A stretch of 12,838 nucleotides of DNA from Candidatus Falkowbacteria bacterium CG10_big_fil_rev_8_21_14_0_10_44_15 (GTDB lineage Bacteria; Patescibacteriota; Patescibacteriia; Patescibacteriales; XYC2-FULL-47-12). The stretch is taken from contig PFAT01000052.1 in the NCBI GenBank assembly GCA_002773575.1, forward strand, positions 1-12,838, read 5' to 3'. Below, piece by piece: positions 1 through 6,528 of the stretch. The notes under the pieces were generated by a model that did not search any database, was not told the DNA's origin, and was given only the letters and a program-made list of their open reading frames with translations. How positions within the stretch are numbered: the first letter of the stretch is position 1; every line of letters begins with the position of its first letter. The translations under genes and the position numbers were made by a program.

Positions 1-60
1 ACGCCCCCGACAGGCTCTTAATTTCCGAAAACCGTATGAGGTATTTAATCAACTAATTAA

Positions 61-78
61 CCAACGCTGTTGCGTTAG
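61..78 (-). terminator. Weak hairpin downstream of the 145-aa gene
   Basis: Just past the stop codon of the 145-aa gene, the minus strand can form a 7-bp stem (CTAACGC with GCGTTGG, one G-U pair) around the 4-nt loop AACA. The following tail is AT-rich but has no clean U-run, so this is at best a weak intrinsic terminator. The rest of bases 1-81 shows no gene. Confidence 0.25.
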
Positions 79-81
79 AAG

Positions 82-519
82 TTAGAATCCAAGCATGTTT
101 ATTAAATTAAAATAAAGTTTGTATAAATTAATCGTACCTACCTCAATAAATAAATTTAATTCTGGCGCGGCTAAATCGGCTCTGCCATAATGTAAATTAG
201 GCTCTACCTCTATTTTATAATTATTTCTCTTAAAATAGTCTTCAATTATTTTCATATTCGTGTAATGCCAAGCCGCGCCATGCGGTTTTTCATTTCCTAC
301 ATTTTTTTGATATTTATTTGCATCCCAGATGTCGCCATTTTTAAAAATAATTTTTCTAACTTTAACTTTTCCAGCAACAATAAGTATGCCGATTCCCCTA
401 AAAAGACAATCGTTGCATTTTATAGCATCGTTTTGATGATAGGGGGATAAAAGTAGGGAAGTGCTTAAAAAGTTTATTTCCTTATTTATATTTTTTTCAA
501 TTATATTCCAATTACCCAT
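82..519 (-). CDS. Hypothetical 145-aa protein with a possible nuclease-like C-terminal motif
   Basis: I do not recognise a named family. The ATG is 3 nt downstream of the recombinase stop codon, so the two genes are probably co-transcribed. The protein is 145 aa and soluble. It has a CxxC pair (Cys35, Cys38), a central NGDIW/AAWHY region, and a C-terminal segment in which GRAD (Asp115) is followed by strand-like LNLFIEVG (Glu126). This resembles the D...E spacing of PD-(D/E)XK nuclease folds, but Gly replaces the expected Lys, so activity is uncertain. The protein ends right after a predicted helix (LYKLYFNLI), where such folds normally continue, so it may be C-terminally truncated. Family membership is inference; the reading frame itself is well supported by its position and composition. 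Confidence 0.6.
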   Translation of the reverse strand: MGNWNIIEKNINKEINFLSTSLLLSPYHQNDAIKCNDCLFRGIGILIVAGKVKVRKIIFKNGDIWDANKYQKNVGNEKPHGAAWHYTNMKIIEDYFKRNNYKIEVEPNLHYGRADLAAPELNLFIEVGTINLYKLYFNLINMLGF

Positions 520-522
520 AAT

Positions 523-1455
523 TTACTTTAAAGGATGGAATTTTTTATGAGTTCTTTGCGCATAACGATCAGAGGTGTGAACATATTTAGTAGTGGTATT
601 TAAGGACTCGTGTCCTAATAAAACTTGGATAGCAACGGGATTGGCGCCTGATTCGGCTAAATAAGTAGCAAAGCCATGCCGCAGGGAATGAGCAGAGGTA
701 GGGACATTAATGTCAAGTATTTCCCGATATTTTTTTATTCTTTCTTGTATATAATTAGTTGATATTTTTTTTTCTTTTTTGTTACCGGCATTTAATCCTC
801 GATAGGGGATAAATACAAAAGGGGAAACATCGTTTCTATCTTGTAGATACTCTTGTAGATACTTCAAGGCGCGGGGAGTAAGATAGGCAAATCGCTCTTT
901 TTTTCCTTTGCCGAGAATAAATATTCTGCCTTGTTTATCAATTTGCTCTAACTTTAAATGAGTTAATTCCGAAATCCTCATGCCAGTAGCAAACAAAACT
1001 TCTAAAATTGCGCGGTTACGCAAAGCAACTTTTTTGTTTTTTTCAAAATTAGTTGGAGATTCAATTAATTTTGTCAACTGTTCTAACTCGGCAACTTGCG
1101 CTTTCTTCTTGATAGTTTTGGTCATTTTAATAGCATCTGGGGGCAGGGGAGCGCTATAATCCATTTCAATTAAATATTTAAAGTATGATCGTATAGATGA
1201 TAATATCCTATTCAAGGAGTAAGCGCTTAATTTTTTTCCTCTTTCCTTTTTAGCTAAAGTTTTTCTATCAACGGAAGTTAAATAAGCTTTAAATTGCAGT
1301 ATGTCTTGCTTTGTTAATTTATCAAAATTAATTTTTGATCCATCTAAAAAATTATCAAACACAGTCAAATCCCTTTCATAGTTATAAATTGTTTCCCCTG
1401 AATAATTATTAACCTGTAAGTTTAATAAAAAATCATCAATATGTTGTAAAGCCAT
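523..1455 (-). CDS. xerC/xerD-like: XerC/XerD-type tyrosine recombinase
   Basis: A 310-aa site-specific tyrosine recombinase, the usual size for chromosome-dimer-resolving Xer proteins. The N-terminal SAM-like DNA-binding domain spans about residues 3-95. The catalytic domain has every expected residue: Arg160 (ATGMRISEL), Lys183 (LGKGKKER), His256 and Arg259 (HSLRH), His282 (LGHES) and the nucleophile Tyr291 (TTKYVH). The frame extends upstream to a GTG at 1485, but an extended -10 box at 1491-1499 would start the RNA near 1484, so I prefer the ATG at 1455, which leaves a short leader of about 30 nt. No clear Shine-Dalgarno site is present. The 145-aa gene follows 3 nt later. It could act as a single-Xer dif resolvase or as a mobile-element integrase; family length and intact core genes nearby favour resolvase. 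No dif site was found in the window. Confidence 0.95.
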   Translation of the reverse strand: MALQHIDDFLLNLQVNNYSGETIYNYERDLTVFDNFLDGSKINFDKLTKQDILQFKAYLTSVDRKTLAKKERGKKLSAYSLNRILSSIRSYFKYLIEMDYSAPLPPDAIKMTKTIKKKAQVAELEQLTKLIESPTNFEKNKKVALRNRAILEVLFATGMRISELTHLKLEQIDKQGRIFILGKGKKERFAYLTPRALKYLQEYLQDRNDVSPFVFIPYRGLNAGNKKEKKISTNYIQERIKKYREILDINVPTSAHSLRHGFATYLAESGANPVAIQVLLGHESLNTTTKYVHTSDRYAQRTHKKFHPLK

Positions 1456-1490
1456 AAAACTGAGTGTAAGGTATATTATACTCACTTATT

Positions 1491-1518
1491 ATTATATCAA
1501 ATAAAATAGATAAAACAA
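1491..1518 (-). promoter_or_regulatory. Extended -10 promoter of the xer gene
   Basis: On the minus strand a TTGTTT -35-like box (1513-1518) is separated by 16 bp from a perfect TATAAT preceded by TG (extended -10, 1491-1499). Transcription would begin near 1484. A second TATAAT lies at 1475-1480, closer to the ATG at 1455. The -35 box lies inside a 9-bp inverted repeat. Confidence 0.6.
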
Positions 1519-1528
1519 GCTATTTTAT
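1501..1528. repeat. 28-bp inverted repeat overlapping the xer promoter
   Basis: Perfect 9-bp arms, ATAAAATAG (1501-1509) and CTATTTTAT (1520-1528), flank a 10-bp centre. The element covers the -35 box and part of the spacer of the recombinase promoter, as an operator would. Its total length equals a dif site (28 bp), but the arms lack the usual inner ATAA/TTAT arrangement. Confidence 0.5.
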
Positions 1529-1539
1529 CCACAATCACC

Positions 1540-1680
1540 TTATACTATCGTCATTCCCATAATACGCAGCTCCGGAACGAATAATAAGATTATTTTTAAA
1601 ATTAATAAAAAAACTCCGATGATAAAAAAAATCGCCAAGATGATGCCGAAGCTGAATACGAATTTAAAAAATTTTTCCAT
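1540..1680 (-). CDS. Small single-span membrane peptide (46 aa; 51 aa from an upstream ATG)
   Basis: This short frame begins MEKFFKFVFSFG and is dominated by a continuous hydrophobic stretch of Ile, Leu, Phe and Val (about residues 8-34), ending RIMGMTIV before a TAA. An in-frame ATG at 1695 would add MTGKG. AAGGA lies immediately before the ATG at 1680, too close to be a normal ribosome-binding site, so the start is undecided. It lies between ftsQ and the recombinase, behind an extended -10 promoter at 1786-1794, and its stop is about 40 bp before the xer promoter. I do not recognise a family. The membrane-like composition in AT-rich DNA is suggestive but not proof, because random AT-rich sequence also encodes hydrophobic residues. 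Confidence 0.45.
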   Translation of the reverse strand: MEKFFKFVFSFGIILAIFFIIGVFLLILKIILLFVPELRIMGMTIV

Positions 1681-1758
1681 TCCTTTGCCCGTCATATATA
1701 GTATCGATTAAAATTTAAAAATTGAGCAGTAGGGTAATACCTTTAAACTTAAAATTTT

Positions 1759-1783
1759 AGCAATGGGGGAGTACTCCCCTGCT
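1759..1783. repeat. Palindrome with GGGGAGTACTCCCC core
   Basis: A perfect 14-bp palindrome (1766-1779) is flanked by a second arm pair, AGCA (1759-1762) and TGCT (1780-1783). It lies just downstream of the -10 box at 1786-1794, so it would be at the start of the transcript, forming a 5' hairpin or an operator. A related GAGCAG plus GGTA/TACC element follows at about 1724-1742. Confidence 0.5.
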
Positions 1784-1785
1784 CT

Positions 1786-1794
1786 ATTATACCA
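1786..1794 (-). promoter_or_regulatory. Extended -10 element upstream of the small membrane peptide
   Basis: The minus strand reads TGGTATAAT, a perfect -10 with the TGn extension, in the gap after ftsQ. No convincing -35 box is visible. Transcription would begin near 1779 and give an 85-100-nt leader containing the palindromes before the 46-51-aa frame. Confidence 0.4.
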
Positions 1795-1843
1795 CCGTTC
1801 AAAAATTTTTAAATACTGGCAGATAAACCCGTAAAATATTTTT

Positions 1844-2707
1844 CTATTTATAATATACTTTATCGCCGAAACGCAAATCAATATACTCTAATTTAGACAA
1901 AGCGTCAGGAGAAATTTTTCCCGCCAATAATACCGTTAATTTTGCAAATTGTTTGTCTAGGGTATCGTCAGCGCTGAAATATATTTTCGGCCCGCCAGCG
2001 CTGACTTTAATCTGCACTTTAACTTCCGCTTTATTGACCTCACAAATATTATCAATGGCTATTTGTTTTTCAACCAACTTTTGCCTTAAATTTAAGCAAA
2101 TATTTAAATATCTCTCCCCTACCGCTACCTTTTTGGTCGTGTCTTCGGTTTTAATCTGCGATTCGGCTAAAGCGTTTTTTAAAATAATGAGATTGTCGGC
2201 GCTAAGCTCCAAGCTCTCCACCGGAGACAATATTATCATGTTAGAATCAATATAATAATACCGCTCCCCTTCCGCCCAAACCGCTACCGGCGCGCTTTCG
2301 TTAAAGCTGACGGTAATCGTGCGGGGCAATTTTTTGTTGATTGTTAAATCGGCGACAAAAAAATTATTTAAAATTTCCCGCTTCGCCTGGCGTTTGCTGA
2401 AAGCAAATATGTTTTGTTGGCTAAAAATAAACAAACGCCGCGCCGACAGTCGCTTGGCGATAATATCGTAAATTTTATCCTCCGCTATTTTTTGGCTGCC
2501 GTTGACAATAACGTTATCAACCATAAAATACCGGTTGAACAACAGCGCCCAACCAACGGCAACTATCAGGCAGCCGCAACCCAAAATTATTAACTTAATT
2601 TTTAAAGACAGGCGGCGGACTCTCGATCTTCTTCTTTGAAAAAAAGGGTTGACATATTTACGCGGCGAATAAATTCTGATAGTGGAATACCTCCGGGCAG
2701 AAGACAT
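1844..2707 (-). CDS. ftsQ: FtsQ/DivIB-like cell division protein
   Basis: A 287-aa bitopic membrane protein with typical FtsQ/DivIB layout: a basic cytoplasmic N-terminus (residues 1-38, many Arg), one membrane span (about 39-58), and an extracytoplasmic POTRA domain directly after it (about 61-135, starting FMVDNVIVNG and ending RTITVSFNE). The beta domain that follows includes the family-like run APVAVW...YYIDSNMIIL (about 139-160). FtsQ links the early and late divisome by binding FtsB/FtsL. The gene starts 5 nt after the serS stop, so the two are probably one transcript; no Shine-Dalgarno site is visible. FtsQ normally sits in the mur/fts cluster, so pairing with serS is a rearranged context. 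Sequence identity is low in this family; the assignment rests on architecture and the POTRA pattern. Confidence 0.82.
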   Translation of the reverse strand: MSSARRYSTIRIYSPRKYVNPFFQRRRSRVRRLSLKIKLIILGCGCLIVAVGWALLFNRYFMVDNVIVNGSQKIAEDKIYDIIAKRLSARRLFIFSQQNIFAFSKRQAKREILNNFFVADLTINKKLPRTITVSFNESAPVAVWAEGERYYYIDSNMIILSPVESLELSADNLIILKNALAESQIKTEDTTKKVAVGERYLNICLNLRQKLVEKQIAIDNICEVNKAEVKVQIKVSAGGPKIYFSADDTLDKQFAKLTVLLAGKISPDALSKLEYIDLRFGDKVYYK

Positions 2708-2712
2708 AAGAG

Positions 2713-3978
2713 CTATTTTTTAATGATGGCTTTCATTTTGGCCGGTAAATATTTATGCAAAACTGGGGGAATGGCAATGCTGCCATCTGCTTGTTGAAAA
2801 TTTTCTAAAATTGCGAGCGGCACGCGGCTGGAAGTAACGGCAGTGCCGTTTAAAGTATGGACGAAATCGCTTTTTCCGGAGCTGGTCTTATATTTTATAT
2901 TTAAACTCCGCGCCTGGTAATCAGTGCAGTTAGAACAACTGGTAATCTCACCCCAACTGTTTTTAAAGGGCATCCAGGCCTCCAAATCGTATTTGCGGTA
3001 GGCCGGCGCGCCTAAATCGCCGGAGCAAATATCCATCACCCTGAAAGGAATTCCTAATTCGCTGTATATTTCTTTTTCTGTTATTTTCATTTCTTCATGC
3101 AACTCGGTTGACTGCTCCGGCGCGGAAAATATAAACATTTCTACCTTAGTAAACTGGTGCACGCGATACAGCCCGCGCGATTCTTTTCCGTAAGCGCCGG
3201 CTTCTTTGCGGAAACAATGCGATAACCCGACATATTTTATCGGCAAATCTTTTTCCGCAAGTGTTTTATTGGCTAAGTACCCGCCTAAAGTTATTTCCGC
3301 CGTGGCGATAAGCGATAAATCTTCATCTTTAATTTGATAAATTTGATCTTCATTGCCGCGCGGGTTAAAGCCCGCGCCGGACATAGCAAAACCTCTGGCC
3401 AGATCGGGCGTAATGAAGGGAATAAAGCCCTTCCCCGCTAATTTGTCAAAAGCGTAGCGTACGAGCGCCAGTTCCAAAAATACCATCTCATTTTTAAAAT
3501 AATAAAAACCGGCGCCGCTGGTTTGCGCCGCGGTTTCAAAATCTATTAAATCTAATTTTTTCCCGAGCGTTAAATGGTCTTTGGGCTCAAAATTAAACTT
3601 TACCGGCTCCCCTACCCGCTCTATTTCTTTATTTTCTGAATCGTCTTTGCCGATGGGCGCATCCGGATGCGCTAAATTAGGGACTTGGTTCAAAAATTTC
3701 TGATATTCTTCTTCCGATTTTTCACACTTTTTCTCTAACACCGCCATTTCCTCTTTTAAACTTTTCCCTTGAGCTATTTGCTCCGCGCTCGGTTTACCCT
3801 TTTTGACAATTTGAGCTAATTCATTGCGTTGGGCGCGCAAAGCGTCAATTTTGCCTTGCACTCCCCTTCTCTCCTCATCTAATTTCAGCAATTCGTCAAT
3901 GTCAACTTTAATGTTTTTATTTTTGGCCGCGGCTTTGACTTGTTTGACGTTGGCGCGGATGAATTTAATATCTAACAT
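2713..3978 (-). CDS. serS: Seryl-tRNA synthetase
   Basis: Full-length 421-aa class II synthetase that charges tRNA-Ser with serine in the cytoplasm. Residues about 25-100 form the antiparallel coiled-coil arm that grips the long variable arm of tRNA-Ser. The catalytic domain carries the serine-binding TAE motif (226-228), motif 2 (FRKEAGAYGKESRGL, 256-270, Arg257) and motif 3 (376-395, with NGTAVTSSR and Arg385). The start is well chosen: MLDIKFIRAN is the canonical SerRS N-terminus, and an AGGAG Shine-Dalgarno lies 4 nt before the ATG (3983-3987), one of the few in this window. ftsQ follows after 5 nt. The upstream gap is long and potentially structured, which may matter for regulation; no T-box consensus was seen there. 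Confidence 0.98.
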   Translation of the reverse strand: MLDIKFIRANVKQVKAAAKNKNIKVDIDELLKLDEERRGVQGKIDALRAQRNELAQIVKKGKPSAEQIAQGKSLKEEMAVLEKKCEKSEEEYQKFLNQVPNLAHPDAPIGKDDSENKEIERVGEPVKFNFEPKDHLTLGKKLDLIDFETAAQTSGAGFYYFKNEMVFLELALVRYAFDKLAGKGFIPFITPDLARGFAMSGAGFNPRGNEDQIYQIKDEDLSLIATAEITLGGYLANKTLAEKDLPIKYVGLSHCFRKEAGAYGKESRGLYRVHQFTKVEMFIFSAPEQSTELHEEMKITEKEIYSELGIPFRVMDICSGDLGAPAYRKYDLEAWMPFKNSWGEITSCSNCTDYQARSLNIKYKTSSGKSDFVHTLNGTAVTSSRVPLAILENFQQADGSIAIPPVLHKYLPAKMKAIIKK

Positions 3979-4026
3979 AAAACTCCTACTAATTACAAAT
4001 TATTTACAAATATACAAATTCCAAAA

Positions 4027-4212
4027 TAAAATGCTTTTAGAGAATGGAGACAAAGTTAGCCGTCCCCGAAATGCTGTAATATATGTTCAATCCTTTGTTG
4101 CGCGCTTAAAATGTCCGTCTGGGCTGATAGACAAGTTATGCATTCTTGTAAAAATTCGCTGCCGGATTACTGAAATTCTCCCATCTAAGGAACAATTTTA
4201 TTCTCTAAAAAG
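4027..4212. ncRNA. Candidate structured RNA (strand undetermined) upstream of serS
   Basis: This gap holds TTTTAGAGAAT (4035-4045) and its exact complement ATTCTCTAAAA (4200-4210), which would close a domain of about 176 nt. Inside are GGAGA/TCTCC (4046-4050/4177-4181), ACAAAG/CTTTGT (4050-4055/4093-4098), GTCT/AGAC (4117-4120/4129-4132) and ACAAG/CTTGT (4131-4135/4145-4149). On the plus strand TTTACA (4003-4008), 18 bp and TAAAAT (4027-4032) would start RNA near 4039, and a T-rich run follows 4212. On the minus strand it would be a serS leader or a separate RNA; there GGGGAC/GTCTCC pairs fully, which weakly favours minus. I recognise no T-box, 6S, tmRNA, RNase P or SRP signature. A rival reading is a decayed minus-strand peptide frame (about 4057-4185) that begins MGEFQ, meets a TAA, and ends QRIEHILQHFGDG. 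Confidence 0.3.
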
Positions 4213-4215
4213 ATT

Positions 4216-4641
4216 CTATTTTATTTTACTTAAGTCTCTGTTAATAACTTCGTCAACCATGGCGTTAATTTCATCGGTATACGGGACTTCGGTTGGCGCT
4301 GGATTCAGTAAAAAAACTTTCTTGCCGTGCACATGCGCGAAGCCAATTTCCATTAAGGTATTGCCGCCGATGTAATTAGCTATTCCGTTTTTAGTCAAAT
4401 TTACCACTAAAATTGCGTCGCTTTCCACAATCCGGTCATAATACCACTTAATAAAACCGTACTTGCGTTTGGCTTTGTCATGTTCGCGAACAATCATTTC
4501 CGCGAGTTCCGGCTCCATTCCCTTAACCAACCGTTCGTAATAAGGATTTATTATCGGCTCGTGCCCCAGTTCGCGCAGTTTATCTCTGATTTTGATTTTG
4601 GCCACGCGCGCCGATGAACTGCCGACAATAGTAATTTTCAT
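4216..4641 (-). CDS. Nucleoside 2-deoxyribosyltransferase-like protein
   Basis: A 141-aa Rossmann-like protein. It opens with a strand and loop typical of nucleotide-binding folds (MKITIVGSSS), has a second strand ending in ESDAILVVN (about 73-81), and carries the signature YIGGNTLMEIGFAHVHGKKVFLLNP (90-114). In the nucleoside 2-deoxyribosyltransferase superfamily the Glu in a GG.T..E.G.A motif (here Glu98) is the nucleophile. Those enzymes exchange bases on deoxynucleosides, but many relatives of this length have unknown substrates, so I claim the fold rather than the reaction. The ATG is 4 nt after the methyltransferase stop, so it belongs to the lysS-methyltransferase transcript. No Shine-Dalgarno site is visible. 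A role in nucleotide metabolism or in support of DNA modification is inference from the neighbour alone. Confidence 0.6.
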   Translation of the reverse strand: MKITIVGSSSARVAKIKIRDKLRELGHEPIINPYYERLVKGMEPELAEMIVREHDKAKRKYGFIKWYYDRIVESDAILVVNLTKNGIANYIGGNTLMEIGFAHVHGKKVFLLNPAPTEVPYTDEINAMVDEVINRDLSKIK

Positions 4642-4645
4642 ATGT

Positions 4646-6325
4646 TTAAAACATCATCATTTTTTGCGTCATTGAATTATTTTTCTTTTCTATGCTTTTG
4701 GCTTCTTTATAATAATTTTTAATTAACCCTTGCGGTAAATTTGGTTTATGTCCGGATAACAGCTCGTCCACCGTCAAAATTTGTATCTTAGGAAACTCGG
4801 CTTTGTTGGTAATCGGCGTGGTAAAAATACCGGCGTCAACCGCTTCTTTAATCATCGGTTGCGTTGGTTTTTCTAGAGTAATAAATATGCCCGCTTCCGC
4901 TTTTTCTCGTTCAATGTCGCCTTTGAGGGTTGCGATATGACTTCTTTGCGCCCCACCGCCTTTTACCTGCACTATCGCTTTGCCATATTCCCATTTACCG
5001 TTTCCGTTTCCATTTTTTCCATTGCCGTCAGTCGTATTTTTTATAAAAGTTACCACCCCGTCTACCCCTCTGTCAGCCCCGCGCATTTGGCCTTGACTTT
5101 TGCTTTGCGCGGGCATGGCATTGATTAAATCTAACGCCCAATATTCAAACTCAAAGGGGTCTTTTTTAAATAACTCTCGCGCTCCATTCACATCATTCGG
5201 CAAGCCGTCTAAATTGATTTGCTTTGTACCCAAATCAAACTGCTTTTTCAGCCGGTGTTTAATTAAATTTATCGCCAAGGCGGTGATATCAATGCCTACC
5301 CAGTGTCTATTTAATTTTTCCGCCGCCACTACCGTTGTGCCGCAGCCGCAGAATGAATCCAAAATCCAGTCACCTTCGTTGGAACTCGCCTGAATTATTC
5401 TCTCTAACAACGCCAATGGTTTTTGCGTAGGATATTTTAAAGATTCATCCCCGCTAGCTACAAAAATATCTGTCCAGACGTTGCTAACTTCCTGGCCTTC
5501 ATAACTGTCCATAAAATATTTTCTGTAAGCCTTACCATCTTTACTCCAATATAGACGTCCTTCCTCATCTAATTTTCGCAACTTACCTTTTTCCATCATC
5601 CAGCCATATTCAGGAGTATACCCTTTATATTCATATCTTAAATTTTGCCTAGCCATCATTCTCGGCAAAGTTACCCTATCTAAACGATATCGTCTTCCCT
5701 GTTCGTCTATTTTATTGAATTTTTGCTCCAGTTCGTTTTCAGTAAGCTGTATTAAAGGTATTTTAAATTGATATTCATCAGTTTTTGTATAAAATAATAT
5801 TGAGTCAAAGGAGTTGCCATATGTCCTTTTTTTAAACTGCGAACCTTTTTTGGCGGTTTGTCTTTTCCATATAATTTCGTTTCTAAAATGCTCTTTTCCA
5901 AATACCGCGTCTAAAACTATTTTTAAATAATGGCTGGCGGTCGGGTCGCAGTGCAAATACAAGCTGCCGGTTTTTTTAAGCACGCGATGCAGTTCAATCA
6001 GCCGCGCAGTCATCATTGCCAAATAAGCGAGCATGTCATTATGGCCGATGACCTTTTCTAAAGCCAACATTAAGTTAGAAATTCCTTCGTTAGTTTTGGT
6101 TACTAAATAATCAAAAGTCTGTTTTGATTCCCGCGTCCAATGCCAACTGTCTTCAAACGCCCTTACTTGCGCTTCGCTGTCCCGCAAACCCTCCTGAAAC
6201 AAAACATTATAACTCCGGCTGGAGTTAAAGGGCGGGTCAAGATATATCAGGTCAAAGCTCTCGTCGGGAATCTTTTTGCGTAAAATTTCTAAGTTGTCGC
6301 CGAAATAAAGTGTCTTATTTTGCAT
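4646..6325 (-). CDS. Beta-class DNA (adenine-N6) methyltransferase fused to a restriction-endonuclease-like domain
   Basis: A 559-aa protein. The N-terminal methyltransferase has catalytic motif IV DPPF (30-33) before the AdoMet-binding motif I DSFCGCGTT (322-330), the order of beta-class enzymes; DPPF favours N6-adenine, whereas N4-cytosine enzymes usually have SPP. The region between (about 145-290) should hold target recognition. KYPTQKP (297-303) precedes motif I as in the N6_N4_Mtase family. After about residue 385 comes a separate domain with Glu392/Glu394 (PFEFEYWA), GADRGVDG (416-423) and AIVQVKGG (450-457), a Mrr-like PD-(D/E)XK pattern with Gln in place of the acidic residue (QVK). 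A Gly/Asn-rich loop (433-443) interrupts it. This suggests methylation and cleavage on one chain. The ATG follows a 49-aa frame by 17 nt. The specificity cannot be read from sequence. Confidence 0.9.
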   Translation of the reverse strand: MQNKTLYFGDNLEILRKKIPDESFDLIYLDPPFNSSRSYNVLFQEGLRDSEAQVRAFEDSWHWTRESKQTFDYLVTKTNEGISNLMLALEKVIGHNDMLAYLAMMTARLIELHRVLKKTGSLYLHCDPTASHYLKIVLDAVFGKEHFRNEIIWKRQTAKKGSQFKKRTYGNSFDSILFYTKTDEYQFKIPLIQLTENELEQKFNKIDEQGRRYRLDRVTLPRMMARQNLRYEYKGYTPEYGWMMEKGKLRKLDEEGRLYWSKDGKAYRKYFMDSYEGQEVSNVWTDIFVASGDESLKYPTQKPLALLERIIQASSNEGDWILDSFCGCGTTVVAAEKLNRHWVGIDITALAINLIKHRLKKQFDLGTKQINLDGLPNDVNGARELFKKDPFEFEYWALDLINAMPAQSKSQGQMRGADRGVDGVVTFIKNTTDGNGKNGNGNGKWEYGKAIVQVKGGGAQRSHIATLKGDIEREKAEAGIFITLEKPTQPMIKEAVDAGIFTTPITNKAEFPKIQILTVDELLSGHKPNLPQGLIKNYYKEAKSIEKKNNSMTQKMMMF

Positions 6326-6342
6326 AAATAATGAGTTAGTGT

Positions 6343-6492
6343 TTACCGACCTCTATTTATTGGTTCATAAGGTCTACTAATTTCTCTCCAACCTGTATAA
6401 TTAATATCGTCAATCAACTCTAAAATTTTTTGATATTCATCAATTTTACCCGCTGCTTGAAATATGATATATAAATCTTTAATATTTAACAT
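6343..6492 (-). CDS. Small ORF (49 aa) upstream of the methyltransferase
   Basis: A 49-aa frame starts at an ATG 32 nt after the lysS stop and ends 17 nt before the methyltransferase start, filling most of a 199-bp gap. It begins MLNIKDLYIIFQAAGK, continues into an acidic amphipathic helix (residues about 17-30, EYQKILELIDD), and ends in a polar Trp/Arg/Pro-rich tail, SRPYEPINRGR. The composition looks coding rather than random, and the fit between two same-strand genes supports it. No family is recognised and no strong Shine-Dalgarno is present. It could be a companion peptide of the methyltransferase or a remnant of a longer gene. Confidence 0.5.
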   Translation of the reverse strand: MLNIKDLYIIFQAAGKIDEYQKILELIDDINYTGWREISRPYEPINRGR

Positions 6493-6528
6493 ACTTTATA
6501 ACTTTAAACTTTTTACTTTTAACTTTAA
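6493..6528. repeat. Imperfect tandem ACTTT repeats at the lysS 3' end
   Basis: Five near-copies of a 7-8-bp unit ending in ACTTT(A/T) (AAAGT on the minus strand) are packed into 36 bp, overlapping the lysS stop codon and reaching the start of the 49-aa ORF. The function is unknown; it may be slippage-prone spacer DNA. Confidence 0.45.

Noticed and set aside
550..590. dif-like GCGCATAA half-site inside the recombinase gene
   Set aside because: Only one arm resembles dif; the second arm is absent and the sequence is explained by coding.
1456..1485. Upstream GTG start for the recombinase
   Set aside because: A strong extended -10 at 1491-1499 would place the RNA start at about 1484, so the GTG at 1485 would not be transcribed; the family N-terminus also fits the ATG at 1455.
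4056..4070. Resemblance of GACGGCTAACTTTGTC (minus strand) to the 16S 530-loop region
   Set aside because: The match is limited to GGCTAACT and has no flanking rRNA sequence.
3979..4215. T-box leader for serS
   Set aside because: No TGGNACCGCG-type T-box sequence, specifier loop or terminator/antiterminator was seen.
3824..4375. Plus-strand 183-aa open frame
   Set aside because: It runs antisense through the conserved starts of serS and the deoxyribosyltransferase-like gene, and its translation has no recognisable features.
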